DNA from: Neotabrizicola shimadae
GTDB taxonomy: Bacteria; Pseudomonadota; Alphaproteobacteria; Rhodobacterales; Rhodobacteraceae
Length of the DNA: 64,000 nt
NCBI RefSeq assembly: GCF_019623905.1
Contig: NZ_CP069370.1
Span: 3,416,001-3,480,000 of the forward strand
Reading direction: 5' to 3'
A program made the position numbers and the translations under genes. The notes under the pieces are model-generated. The model was not told where the DNA came from and did no database searches. It saw only the letters and a list, made by a program, of their open reading frames with translations. Shown here in pieces: positions 54,287 to 63,578 of this stretch. Positions within the stretch are counted from its first letter, which is position 1; every line of letters begins with the position of its first letter.

Positions 54287-55378
54287 ATGTCGACGATCTA
54301 CGACGTTGCGCGGCTTGCCGGCGTTTCGCCAAAGACGGTCAGCCGTGTGCTCAATGCCGATGGGCCGGTGGGCGAACGCACCCGCCAGGCGGTCGAAGCG
54401 GCGATGCGCGAACTGGGCTATGTCCGGTCGAACGCCGCCCGGATGATGCGGGCGCAGAAGTCCGGGATCATCGGCCTGATCACCGGCGCCATCTCGACCA
54501 GCAAGCAGACACCCACGCAGCAGGGCCTGCCCGACCTTCTGATCGTCCAGGGCATCCAGCGCGCGCTGGAATCCTCGGGCCTGACGGTGATGATCGCCGA
54601 TACCCTGGGCCGCAAGGACCGCGTGCCGCATCTGATTGACACTTTCCTGTCGCACCGCGTGGAGGGGCTGATCTATGTCGCCGAATACCACCAGGAAGTG
54701 AACCTGCCGAAGCTGCCTGAGGACACGCCGCTTGTCCTGGCCAACTGCTTCGACGCGCATGGCACGCCGTCGATCCTGCCCGACGACCGGCGCCTGCAGC
54801 ACGACCTCGTGGTCCGCCTTGTCGCCGCCGGGCACCGGCGCATCGGCTTCCTGTCGCTGCGCGACTCCATGGTGGCCGGGCAACTGCGTCCCCTGGGCTA
54901 TCGCGACGCACTGGCCGAGGCCGGCATCGCCTTTGACCCCGCGCTTCTGGCCCATGTGGATTTCGACGTCCCCGAAGCCGGGCCACAGCTTCTGTGGGAT
55001 GCCATCGACCGGATGCTGCACCTGCCCGATCCGCCGACCGTTCTGTGCTGTGGCAACGACCAGATGGCGCTGATGGTCTACGGCATCCTGCGGTCGATGG
55101 GCCGCAAGGTGCCCGAGGACATCTCGGTCGCCGGTTTCGACAATTACCGCGTGATCGCCGAAACGCTCTATCCGCCGCTGACGACGGTGGAACTGGCCTA
55201 CACGGCCATGGGCGTGCGCGCCGCGCAAAGGCTGCTGGCCCTTATCGGAGGGACCGGCACAGACGAGACGAACCCCGTCCTGGTGTCGGGGCCCGTGCAC
55301 TGGCGCAGCTCGGTGACCGAGCTGGTCCAGCCGAAAGTCGTGAAACTGACTGCCCTTGGGGAGGAGAAACGGAAATGA
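54287..55378 (+). CDS. LacI-family transcriptional regulator
   Basis: A 363-residue LacI/GalR regulator. The helix-turn-helix is at residues 3-24 (IYDVARLAGVSPKTVSRVLN), followed by the hinge helix NAARMMRAQ, where the usual Leu in the minor-groove pair is Met. The periplasmic-binding-protein-like effector domain covers the rest (GYRDALAEAGI, then GFDNYRV). I start at 54287 (MSTIYDV) rather than the upstream ATG because it gives the standard LacI N-terminus. It is the first gene of the CUT1 and glycosidase operon, and two operators precede it. The stop overlaps the binding-protein start as ATGA. Confidence 0.92.
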   Translation: MSTIYDVARLAGVSPKTVSRVLNADGPVGERTRQAVEAAMRELGYVRSNAARMMRAQKSGIIGLITGAISTSKQTPTQQGLPDLLIVQGIQRALESSGLTVMIADTLGRKDRVPHLIDTFLSHRVEGLIYVAEYHQEVNLPKLPEDTPLVLANCFDAHGTPSILPDDRRLQHDLVVRLVAAGHRRIGFLSLRDSMVAGQLRPLGYRDALAEAGIAFDPALLAHVDFDVPEAGPQLLWDAIDRMLHLPDPPTVLCCGNDQMALMVYGILRSMGRKVPEDISVAGFDNYRVIAETLYPPLTTVELAYTAMGVRAAQRLLALIGGTGTDETNPVLVSGPVHWRSSVTELVQPKVVKLTALGEEKRK

Positions 55379-56628
55379 CGAAACTGACGCTTGCGGCCGC
55401 GCTTCTGGCGGCCACCACCTGGGGCGGCACCGCGCTTGCCCAGCAGACGCTGACCATGTGGTATCATGGCGCCGGCAATGACGTGGAGCAGAAGCTGATC
55501 GGCGAAGTGATCGCCGATTTCAACGCCAGCCAGACCGACTGGAAGGTCGAGCTGCAAAGCTTCCCGCAGGCCGCCTACAACGATTCCGTGGTGGCGGGCG
55601 CCCTGGCGGGCAACCTGCCCGACATCCTGGATGTGGACGGCCCGAACATGCCCAACTGGGCCTGGGCCGGCTACATGCAGCCGCTGAAGATCGACGAAAC
55701 CAAGATCGCCGAGTTCCTGCCCGGCACCAAGGGCATCTGGAATGGTGAACTTTACTCCATCGGCCTGTGGGATGCCGCCGTGGCCATGGTGACGCGCCAG
55801 TCCACGCTGGATGCCCTGGGCCTGCGCACCCCGACGCTGGACCAGCCCTGGACCAAGGACGAGTTCATGGACGCACTGGCCAAGGCCAAAGCTTCGGGCA
55901 CCTGCGAATACGCGCTTGATCTGGGCATGGCCTGGACTGGCGAATGGTATCCCTATGCCTTCTCGCCCTTCCTGCAAAGCTTCGGCGGCGACATCGTGGA
56001 CCGCTCCACCTACAAGACCGCGGAAGGCGCGCTGAACGGCGATGCCGCGATGGCGTTCGGCGAATGGTGGCAAAGCCTGTTCACGGACGGCTACGCCCAG
56101 GCGACGCAGGACCCAGCCGACCGCGACGGCGGCTTCAACGCCGGCAAGTACTGTTTCTCGTGGAACGGCAACTGGGCGGCGCTTGGTTCGCTTGCCGCCT
56201 TTGACGACGTGGTCTTCCTGCCAGCGCCCGATTTCGGCAATGGCCCGAAGATCGGTGCCGCCTCGTGGCAGTTCGGCGTTTCGGCCAAGTCGCAGCATCC
56301 CGAAGGCGCTGCCGCCTTCATCGAGTTCGCGCTGCAGGACAAGTACCTTGCCGCCTTCTCGAACGGCATCGGCCTGATCCCGGCCACCCCCTCGGCCGCC
56401 GCGCTGACCGAGAACTATGCGCCGGGCGGCAAGCTGGCGGTGTTCTTCGACCTGTCGTCCAAGCAGGGCCTCGTCCGCCCGGTGACCCCCGGCTATGTCG
56501 TTCAGGCCAAGGTCTTCGAGAAGGCCGTCGCCGACATCGCCAACGGCGCCGACGTGGCGGCCACGCTGGATGCGGCGACGGACGAGATCAACGCCGACAT
56601 CGAAAAGAACAACGGGTACGGCCACTAA
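55375..56628 (+). CDS. CUT1 ABC transporter, sugar-binding protein
   Basis: A 417-residue SBP family 1 protein. A signal peptide (MTKLTLAAALLAATTWGG) ends near ALAQQT. The mature protein begins LTMWYHGAGNDVEQKLIGE, and DILDVDGPNM and GKYCFSWNGNWA are typical interface segments. Given the downstream GH32-like gene, the ligand may be a fructose-containing oligosaccharide. It starts within the LacI stop (ATGA), and two tandem hairpins separate it from the permeases. Confidence 0.92.
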   Translation: MTKLTLAAALLAATTWGGTALAQQTLTMWYHGAGNDVEQKLIGEVIADFNASQTDWKVELQSFPQAAYNDSVVAGALAGNLPDILDVDGPNMPNWAWAGYMQPLKIDETKIAEFLPGTKGIWNGELYSIGLWDAAVAMVTRQSTLDALGLRTPTLDQPWTKDEFMDALAKAKASGTCEYALDLGMAWTGEWYPYAFSPFLQSFGGDIVDRSTYKTAEGALNGDAAMAFGEWWQSLFTDGYAQATQDPADRDGGFNAGKYCFSWNGNWAALGSLAAFDDVVFLPAPDFGNGPKIGAASWQFGVSAKSQHPEGAAAFIEFALQDKYLAAFSNGIGLIPATPSAAALTENYAPGGKLAVFFDLSSKQGLVRPVTPGYVVQAKVFEKAVADIANGADVAATLDAATDEINADIEKNNGYGH

Positions 56629-56641
56629 GGCCGCCCCGCCT

Positions 56642-56693
56642 GTCCCCCCTCCTCCCGGGGGGACGAAGGCCGGGGCGCGCTCCCGCCCCGGCC
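56642..56693 (+). terminator. Tandem hairpins between binding-protein and permease genes
   Basis: Hairpin 1: GTCCCCCC and GGGGGGAC around a 7-base loop (56642-56664). Hairpin 2: GGCCGGGGCG and CGCCCCGGCC around a 6-base loop (56668-56693), then CCCCTTT. Both stems are perfect. Placed after a binding-protein gene within an operon, they probably act as partial terminators or protect the upstream mRNA so that more binding protein than permease is made. Confidence 0.6.
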
Positions 56694-56722
56694 CCCCTTT
56701 CCCCGCATCCGTTGAGGCCGAC

Positions 56723-57793
56723 ATGGCATCGAAGTTCCTCGTCTCCAACCGGACGGGCTGGCTCATGGCAGGCCCCTCGATCCTGCTGATCGCCGGCTTC
56801 ATCGTCCTGCCCTTCCTCTTTGCCATCCTGTTCAGCTTCACCAACCAGCGGCTCGTTTCGCCCAATGCGGCAGAGTTCGTGGGCTTCGCGAACTATCGCC
56901 AGCTTCTGGACGTAACGACGCTGACGGTGGAACCCGAACGCGACGCTTCAGGCGCCGTGGTGATCGAGGACGGCGCTCCGAAGTACCCCTCGGTCCGCAG
57001 CCTGACGCGCAACAACCCCGACCGGCCTGACCTGAACGGGATGCGCGAATGGTTCAGCTTCGGCCATGGCGACAGCCGGACCTATGTACTGGCGCGCGAC
57101 GTGGTGTTCATGAAGGCGCTGGTCAACACCTTCATCTTCGTGCTGGTCGTGGCCCCCGTCCAGGGCGGCCTGGCCCTGGGGCTGGCGCTGCTGATCAACC
57201 AGCGCCTGCGCGGTATCAACGTCTTCCGCACGATCTACTTCATGCCCGTGGTCGTCTCGATCGTCGTGGTCTCGCTGTTGTGGCGGTTCATCTACGACGG
57301 GCAGTCGGGGCTTCTGAACAACCTGCTTGGCGCGCTCAGCTTCGGCGCCATTCCAAAGGTGGACTGGCTGGGCAACCCCTCCACCGCGCTTGGCGCGATC
57401 ATCGCCATGTCGATCTGGCAGGCGGTGGGCTTCCACATGGTGATCTGGCTTTCGGGCCTTCAGACCATCTCGCCCACGCTGTACGAGGCGGGTGCCATCG
57501 AGGGCGCGTCGAAGTGGCAGACCTTCCGCTACATCACCTGGCCCGGCCTGCGGAACACCGCCGTGCTGGTGCTGATCGTCATCACCATGCAGGCCTTCGC
57601 GCTGTTCGCCCAGATCGACGTGATGACGGGGGGCGGCCCGCTGGACAGCACGCAGACCATCGTCTTCCAGGCGGTCGAACGCGGCTACGGCAAGCAGGAC
57701 ATCTCGGGCGGGTCCACCATCTCGGTCGTGCTGTTCGTGATCGTGCTGTCGATTTCCCTCATCCAACGCTGGCTGACGCGGGAGAAAAGCTGA
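56723..57793 (+). CDS. CUT1 ABC transporter permease (MalF/UgpA-like)
   Basis: A 356-residue permease with six transmembrane segments and a ~75-residue periplasmic insertion after the first one, rich in charged residues (PERDASGAVVIEDG region), longer than in the 10588-11529 paralogue. The EAA loop is EAGAIEGASKWQTFRYITWP (about residues 253-272). The ATG at 56723 has GAGG upstream and begins the cytoplasmic N-terminus before the first helix. It is coupled to the next permease by TGATG. Confidence 0.92.
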   Translation: MASKFLVSNRTGWLMAGPSILLIAGFIVLPFLFAILFSFTNQRLVSPNAAEFVGFANYRQLLDVTTLTVEPERDASGAVVIEDGAPKYPSVRSLTRNNPDRPDLNGMREWFSFGHGDSRTYVLARDVVFMKALVNTFIFVLVVAPVQGGLALGLALLINQRLRGINVFRTIYFMPVVVSIVVVSLLWRFIYDGQSGLLNNLLGALSFGAIPKVDWLGNPSTALGAIIAMSIWQAVGFHMVIWLSGLQTISPTLYEAGAIEGASKWQTFRYITWPGLRNTAVLVLIVITMQAFALFAQIDVMTGGGPLDSTQTIVFQAVERGYGKQDISGGSTISVVLFVIVLSISLIQRWLTREKS

Positions 57794-58671
57794 TGGCCCA
57801 GATTTCCGCCGACAACCGCGGCCTGCGCCTTGCCACCCGCTATGTGGTGTTGGGGCTGATCGCCGTCATCTTCATCTTCCCGCTGGTCTTCATGCTGATG
57901 TCGAGCCTCAAGCCCGACCAGCAGCTTCTTGAAGACACCGCATCGCTCCGCGCCTTCCTGCCGGTTGGCGACGTGTCGCTGGACAACTACTTCGCCGCCT
58001 TCAAGCGCGCGCCGGTGGGGCTGTTCATCCTGAACTCGGTCATCGTGACAGGCGTCACCGTGGCCCTGTCGCTGCTGGCCTGTTCGGCGGCGGCCTTCGC
58101 CTTCGTCTTTGTCGAATGGAAGGGCCGCAACCTGATGCTGTCGCTGATCCTTGCCACGCTGATCGTGCCCTTCGAGACCATCGCCATCCCGCTTCTGCTG
58201 GTGGCGTCCAAGCTGCCCTGGATCGGGGTCGAAGGCGTGACCTGGGGCTGGCTGAACAGCTACCGCGTGCAGATCGTGCCCTTCATCGCCGATGGCCTGA
58301 CGATCTTTCTCTTCGTGCAATACTTCAAGGATCTGCCGGGAGAGTTGATCGAAGCCGCGCGGGTCGAAGGCGCAAGCTGGGGCCAGATCTACCGGCGCAT
58401 CGTCATGCCGCTGTCCGGGCCGGTGCTGGCCACCGCCGCGATCCTGAAGTTCCTGGTCATGTACAACCAGTATCTCTGGCCGCTGATGGTCACGCAGGAA
58501 GAAGGCTATCGCCCGGTCATGGTGGGGCTGCAGTACTTCTTCCAGCTGAACCGCGCCTGGGGCGAGATCATGGCCTACCTCAGCCTCATCACCCTGCCGG
58601 TGCTGGCCTTCTACCTGTACCTGCAGAAGGCTTTCATCGCCTCGATCGCATCCACTGGCGTCAAGGGCTGA
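57793..58671 (+). CDS. CUT1 ABC transporter permease (MalG/UgpE-like)
   Basis: A 292-residue permease. The first helix ends at MLMSSLKPDQQLLED, and the EAA loop is EAARVEGASWGQIYRRIVMP (about residues 186-205). It starts within the upstream stop (TGATG). Its product completes the channel of the putative oligosaccharide importer. Confidence 0.92.
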   Translation: MAQISADNRGLRLATRYVVLGLIAVIFIFPLVFMLMSSLKPDQQLLEDTASLRAFLPVGDVSLDNYFAAFKRAPVGLFILNSVIVTGVTVALSLLACSAAAFAFVFVEWKGRNLMLSLILATLIVPFETIAIPLLLVASKLPWIGVEGVTWGWLNSYRVQIVPFIADGLTIFLFVQYFKDLPGELIEAARVEGASWGQIYRRIVMPLSGPVLATAAILKFLVMYNQYLWPLMVTQEEGYRPVMVGLQYFFQLNRAWGEIMAYLSLITLPVLAFYLYLQKAFIASIASTGVKG

Positions 58672-58747
58672 CCGCCCGGCGACACCGCGTGCAACCGACA
58701 TGCGGCCTCCGGCCGCGACACAACTGCCTGAACGAAGGAACCGACCT

Positions 58748-59737
58748 ATGCCGATCGCAATCGAAGGAAAGTGGCTCTGGGACAGCTGGTACGCCCATGA
58801 CGGCAAGCAGTGGCACGGCTATTTCCTCCAGGCCGACCGCGCCCTGGGCGACCCCGACCTGCGCCACTTCAACGTGAGCCAGGGCCACGCCACCTCGACC
58901 GACCTGAAGACCTGGACGCATCACGGTACCACCTTCGCGCCGGCGGCTGGCCCGGCCTGGGACGACTACACCACCTGGACCGGATCGGTGGTTCAGGGCG
59001 ACGACGGGCTGTGGCACCTGTTCTATACCGGCACCACAAAGGCCGAACGCGGCATGTACCAGCGCATCGGCCATGCCACCTCGACCGACCTGCACAACTG
59101 GACCCGCGTGGGCGACGGGCTCTGCCTCGACCTGACCGGTCCGAACGCCGACTGCTACGAGACCGATCACATCGTCGGCCACTGGCACGACCGCGCCATG
59201 CGCGACCCCTGGGTGATGCGCAACCCGGATGGCGGCTGGATGATGTACTTCACCGCCCGCGCGCCCGGCATCCCCGAGCCGAACGCCGGCGGGGCGGTGG
59301 GCTTTGCGACCTCGCCCGACCTGATGACCTGGACGCTGTGCCCCCCCGTCTTCACCGGCGGCTTCGGCCAGTTGGAGGTGCCGCAGGTGTTCGCCCAGGG
59401 CAACCATTGGTACTGCCTGTTCTGCACGGCCAGTGTCCACTGGTCCAACCAGTACCGCGCCACCAATACCCAGGCCCCCGTCACCGGCACGCACTACCTG
59501 ATCGCCGACCATCCGCGCGGGCCCTGGCGGGTGGCACCCGGCCCCTTCCTGGATGGTGCCGATCCCTGCCGCCGCTATGCCGCGCGCATCGTGGAAACGC
59601 CGCAGGGCCTGTTCATCCTGGGCTTTGCCGATGGCGGCAAGGCGCAGTTCGGTGGCTATGTCATGGACCCCGAACCCGTGACCGTTGGACCTGACGGCCT
59701 TCTGTCCGTCACCCCGATTGCGCTTGCAGCGGAGTAG
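58748..59737 (+). CDS. GH32/GH43-like glycoside hydrolase (beta-fructosidase-type propeller)
   Basis: A 329-residue protein with five-bladed-propeller features. The N-terminal WLWDSWYAHDGKQWHGYF segment with its Asp is where the GH32/68 nucleophile normally lies; RDPWVMRN (about residues 156-163) fits the RDP motif of the stabilising Asp; a Glu in QLEVPQVF near residue 217 could be the acid/base. Repeated HATSTDLKTWT and ATSPDLMTW blade turns are also typical. There is no signal peptide and the C-terminal beta-sandwich of full GH32 enzymes is absent. It probably hydrolyses the imported fructoside or related sugar in the cytoplasm. Confidence 0.72.
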   Translation: MPIAIEGKWLWDSWYAHDGKQWHGYFLQADRALGDPDLRHFNVSQGHATSTDLKTWTHHGTTFAPAAGPAWDDYTTWTGSVVQGDDGLWHLFYTGTTKAERGMYQRIGHATSTDLHNWTRVGDGLCLDLTGPNADCYETDHIVGHWHDRAMRDPWVMRNPDGGWMMYFTARAPGIPEPNAGGAVGFATSPDLMTWTLCPPVFTGGFGQLEVPQVFAQGNHWYCLFCTASVHWSNQYRATNTQAPVTGTHYLIADHPRGPWRVAPGPFLDGADPCRRYAARIVETPQGLFILGFADGGKAQFGGYVMDPEPVTVGPDGLLSVTPIALAAE

Positions 59738-59741
59738 GCAG

Positions 59742-60806
<1,065 letters not shown>

Positions 60807-60812
60807 CGGGCA

Positions 60813-60834
60813 CCGGGGCAGTCACCTGCCCCGG
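60813..60834. terminator. Bidirectional terminator hairpin
   Basis: CCGGGGCAG-TCAC-CTGCCCCGG, perfect 9-base arms, in the 38-base gap between two convergent genes (ATPase end 60806, binding-protein end 60845). There is little T tract on either side, so it may act with Rho or as a convergent-transcription barrier. Confidence 0.65.
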
Positions 60835-60844
60835 CGCGCTGACG

Positions 60845-62092
60845 TCACTTCATGCTGGCCTTGATCGCCTCGACATCGGCGGTGGTCATCTCGCCCACCG
60901 TCGTCACCTTGCCATCGACGATCTGCCACAGCCGGAACGGGCCGGAAATGTCGCCATACTGGTCAAAGTTGACCGGGCCGATGACGCCCTCATACCGGAT
61001 CGGCTTGCCTTCCGAGATCAGCTTCAGCGCCTTGGCGAATTCGTCCTTGCCGGCATAGATCGGCTCGCCCGCCGGATCGACGGCCTTGCGCAGCGCGTCG
61101 GGCAGCTTGGACGCATCGGGTCCGCCGGCGATGGCAATGGCCAGGCCCACCAGCGCCCCTGCGTCATATGACCGGTCCGCCGCCGGAGCCGCCGGGTCGA
61201 TGCCCGAGAAGGCCTGGTAGTTGGCGTTGAAATACTCGGTCGAGGCGGTCGGATCGGTGCCCGAGGACGTGCCGAAGGCATTCGCCAGGTATTCCTTGCC
61301 CACCGCCGCGATGAAGTCGTCGCTGTTCATCCCGTCATTCAGCAGGAACTTCTGCACCCCGCCTTGGCTGACCCAGGTGCGGGCAATCGTGGCGCCGTCC
61401 ACCGGGTCCGAGATCAGGAACAGTGCATCCGGCTCGCCTGCCATCGCCGCCGTGACCTCGGCCGCGTAAGAGGACTGCTTGGCGTTGTAGGGCGTGACCG
61501 AAACGACGGTACCGCCCAGCGCCGCGAAGGGATCGGAAAACTCCTTCACCAGGTTCACGCCGAAGTCGTTGTTCTGATGGATGATGGCGATCTTCTTCAT
61601 GCCGTTGTCCACGGCGAACTTTGCCAGGGCCACGCCTTGCAGCGCATCCGAGGTGATGGTGCGGAAGAACACCCCGTTGGTCTTGCCGTCGCGGCCCAGC
61701 TGGGTCAGCGTCGGCGAGGACGAGGCGGGCGAAACCTGCAACACCTTGGCCGGCGCCGTGACCGAGGTCAGGATCGGGATCGACATCGGGCTGATGATGC
61801 CGCCGATGATCGCCGGCACCTTCGACACCTGCACCAGCTGCGTCGCCGCATCCACGGCGATGTTGGCCTGGGTCTGGCTGTCACGGGTGTCGGTCTTGAT
61901 GGTGCAGCCGGCCACACCGCCCGCATCGTTCAGGTCGCGGAAGGCCATCTCGATCGACTTGGCGCCCGCCTGGCCATATTCCCCGGCAGGCCCAGTGAGT
62001 TCCAGCACGACACCGACGGTGATGTCGCAAGCGGCGGCCAGGCCTGGCACAAGGGCCAGCGCGGCGGCCGAGGCAAGAAGCAGTTTCTTCAT
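60845..62092 (-). CDS. Branched-chain-amino-acid-type ABC binding protein (solitary)
   Basis: A 415-residue periplasmic protein of the peripla_BP_6 (LivJ-like) class. A signal peptide (MKKLLLASAAALALVPGLAA) ends before CDITVGVV. The fold begins with the LELTGPAGEYGQAGAKSIEM segment, and the ligand-binding region includes ASSSPTLTQLGRDG. No LivHMGF-type permeases or ATPases are in the window, so the protein is either an orphan that works with a distant transporter or the first piece of a larger locus. A hairpin lies between it and the aldo/keto reductase gene upstream. Confidence 0.9.
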   Translation of the reverse strand: MKKLLLASAAALALVPGLAAACDITVGVVLELTGPAGEYGQAGAKSIEMAFRDLNDAGGVAGCTIKTDTRDSQTQANIAVDAATQLVQVSKVPAIIGGIISPMSIPILTSVTAPAKVLQVSPASSSPTLTQLGRDGKTNGVFFRTITSDALQGVALAKFAVDNGMKKIAIIHQNNDFGVNLVKEFSDPFAALGGTVVSVTPYNAKQSSYAAEVTAAMAGEPDALFLISDPVDGATIARTWVSQGGVQKFLLNDGMNSDDFIAAVGKEYLANAFGTSSGTDPTASTEYFNANYQAFSGIDPAAPAADRSYDAGALVGLAIAIAGGPDASKLPDALRKAVDPAGEPIYAGKDEFAKALKLISEGKPIRYEGVIGPVNFDQYGDISGPFRLWQIVDGKVTTVGEMTTADVEAIKASMK

Positions 62093-62148
62093 GGGATCCT
62101 CTCTGTGGTTGTCTTCTTGGTTCGCCCTGGGGTTTTCCCGTCTTTCGC

Positions 62149-62170
62149 GCCGGACCGGGCAAAGTCCGGC
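62149..62170 (-). terminator. Hairpin between the aldo/keto reductase and binding-protein genes
   Basis: GCCGGAC-CGGGCAAA-GTCCGGC, perfect 7-base arms around an 8-base loop, 12 bases past the aldo/keto reductase stop. No T run follows on the minus strand, so it may modulate rather than end transcription. Confidence 0.4.
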
Positions 62171-62181
62171 GGTGGGCGGCC

Positions 62182-63237
62182 TCAGCTGGCCGCGTTCAGA
62201 TTGTATTTCATGATCCGGCCATGCGGCCCGTTGCGGTCGCGCTCCAGCGTATAGACATCGCCTTCGGGAATGCGTGACTGCGCCTGGATCGCGGCGATCT
62301 CTGCCCGGTCCGCATCGGTCAGCCGCAGCGTCGCCACAGCCACGTTGCCCGCCAGATGCGCCCGGTTGCGTGCCCCCACGATGACGGCGGCCACGCCCGG
62401 CCGGTCCAGCATTGCCGCCGAAGCGACGGTGGCGATGTCCACGCCATGCCGGTCGGCAATGCCGCGCAGCACGCTCAACAGGGCCTGGAACAGATCCCAC
62501 CCCCCGAAATCGTCGATGATCAGCTTGTACTTGGTCAGCGACCGGTTCTCCATCGGCTCCCGCGGCTCAGCCGCACCCAGCCAGCGGTCGCCCAGGAAGC
62601 CGCCCGCCACCGTGCCATAGCAGAACAGCCACAGCCCCCGGTCCTGCGCCAGCCGCACCAGCGCGCGCTCGGGCCGGCGGTCCAACAGCGAATACTGCAC
62701 CTGCATCGACATCAGCGGGATGCCGGCGTCGAAGATCTCGCCCACTCGCTGCGTGTCGAAGTTCGTCGCGCCGATCTGGGCAATCTTGCCCTCGGCCTGC
62801 AGCTCCTTCAGCCAGCCCAGCACGTCCAGATAGCGCGGCACGGCATAGTCCCACCAATGGAACTGCACCAGATCCAGCCGCTCCTGCCGCAGCCGCTTCA
62901 ATGATGTCTCCACGATGCCGGCCACATAGGCGCGGTCGCAGGTGGCGAGCATCGTCAGGTCCGGCACCAGCTTGGTATGCACGTGCACCGCTGCCAGTGC
63001 GGCCTGCCCGTGCTTGTCGGCAAAGGCGCTGCGGAACGCACCGATCAGCTCTTCCACCCCGGTATAGATGTCGGCGCAGTCGAAGGTCAGGATGCCGGCC
63101 TCCGCAAAAGCCATCATGTCGGCCACCGCCTCGGCGCGGTCCACCGGGCCGTGGCCCCCCGCCAGTTGCCAGCCGCCACGGATCACCCGGGTAATGGAAT
63201 AGCCCGGACGCAGCTCGATCAGGGGCAGCGCGGTCAT
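62182..63237 (-). CDS. Aldo/keto reductase
   Basis: A 351-residue AKR with the complete catalytic tetrad D53 (TFDCADIY), Y58, K89 (HTKLVPD) and H127 (VQFHWWDY). The barrel also carries the NADP-binding segment VIVGARN near residue 295. Its start overlaps the TIGR04076 gene stop as ATGA, so it is part of the minus-strand operon that begins beyond the right edge. The substrate is unknown. Confidence 0.9.
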   Translation of the reverse strand: MTALPLIELRPGYSITRVIRGGWQLAGGHGPVDRAEAVADMMAFAEAGILTFDCADIYTGVEELIGAFRSAFADKHGQAALAAVHVHTKLVPDLTMLATCDRAYVAGIVETSLKRLRQERLDLVQFHWWDYAVPRYLDVLGWLKELQAEGKIAQIGATNFDTQRVGEIFDAGIPLMSMQVQYSLLDRRPERALVRLAQDRGLWLFCYGTVAGGFLGDRWLGAAEPREPMENRSLTKYKLIIDDFGGWDLFQALLSVLRGIADRHGVDIATVASAAMLDRPGVAAVIVGARNRAHLAGNVAVATLRLTDADRAEIAAIQAQSRIPEGDVYTLERDRNGPHGRIMKYNLNAAS

Positions 63238-63578
63238 GTCGGCTCCTTCGGCAGGGGAACGGCAGTGGTTTCGGCATGGCTGAAGCGGCGCTTGCCCAGC
63301 CGGGTGATGCGCAGCCGCGAGGGGCAGTTCGGGTCGGGGCAGGCGATCTCGGCGTCGGAGGTCATCCAGTCATGCGGATGGGTCTGGCGCTGCTTGGCGG
63401 GCAGAAGCGGCAGGATCGCCGACAGCGAATAGATCGAGAAACTCTGCCCCGTCGGAAGGTGCAGCTGCTCGCCGCGCAGCTCGAACCAGTCGCCCGGCGC
63501 GCCGCAATAGATCTTCGCCCCCTCGGGTGCCACGATCTCGACCCGCAGGTCGTACAGCTCGAAGGAATCGTCGCTCAT
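63234..63578 (-). CDS. TIGR04076-family small protein
   Basis: A 114-residue protein. The pattern (YDLRVEIVAPEG, then YSLSAILPLLPAKQR, DWMTSD and IACPDPNCPSRLRI) matches the TIGR04076 family of small proteins of unknown function. The cysteine pair in CPDPNC is a plausible metal or redox site. It overlaps both neighbours by four bases, so it is co-translated with a DUF3830 protein and an aldo/keto reductase. Confidence 0.82.
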   Translation of the reverse strand: MSDDSFELYDLRVEIVAPEGAKIYCGAPGDWFELRGEQLHLPTGQSFSIYSLSAILPLLPAKQRQTHPHDWMTSDAEIACPDPNCPSRLRITRLGKRRFSHAETTAVPLPKEPT

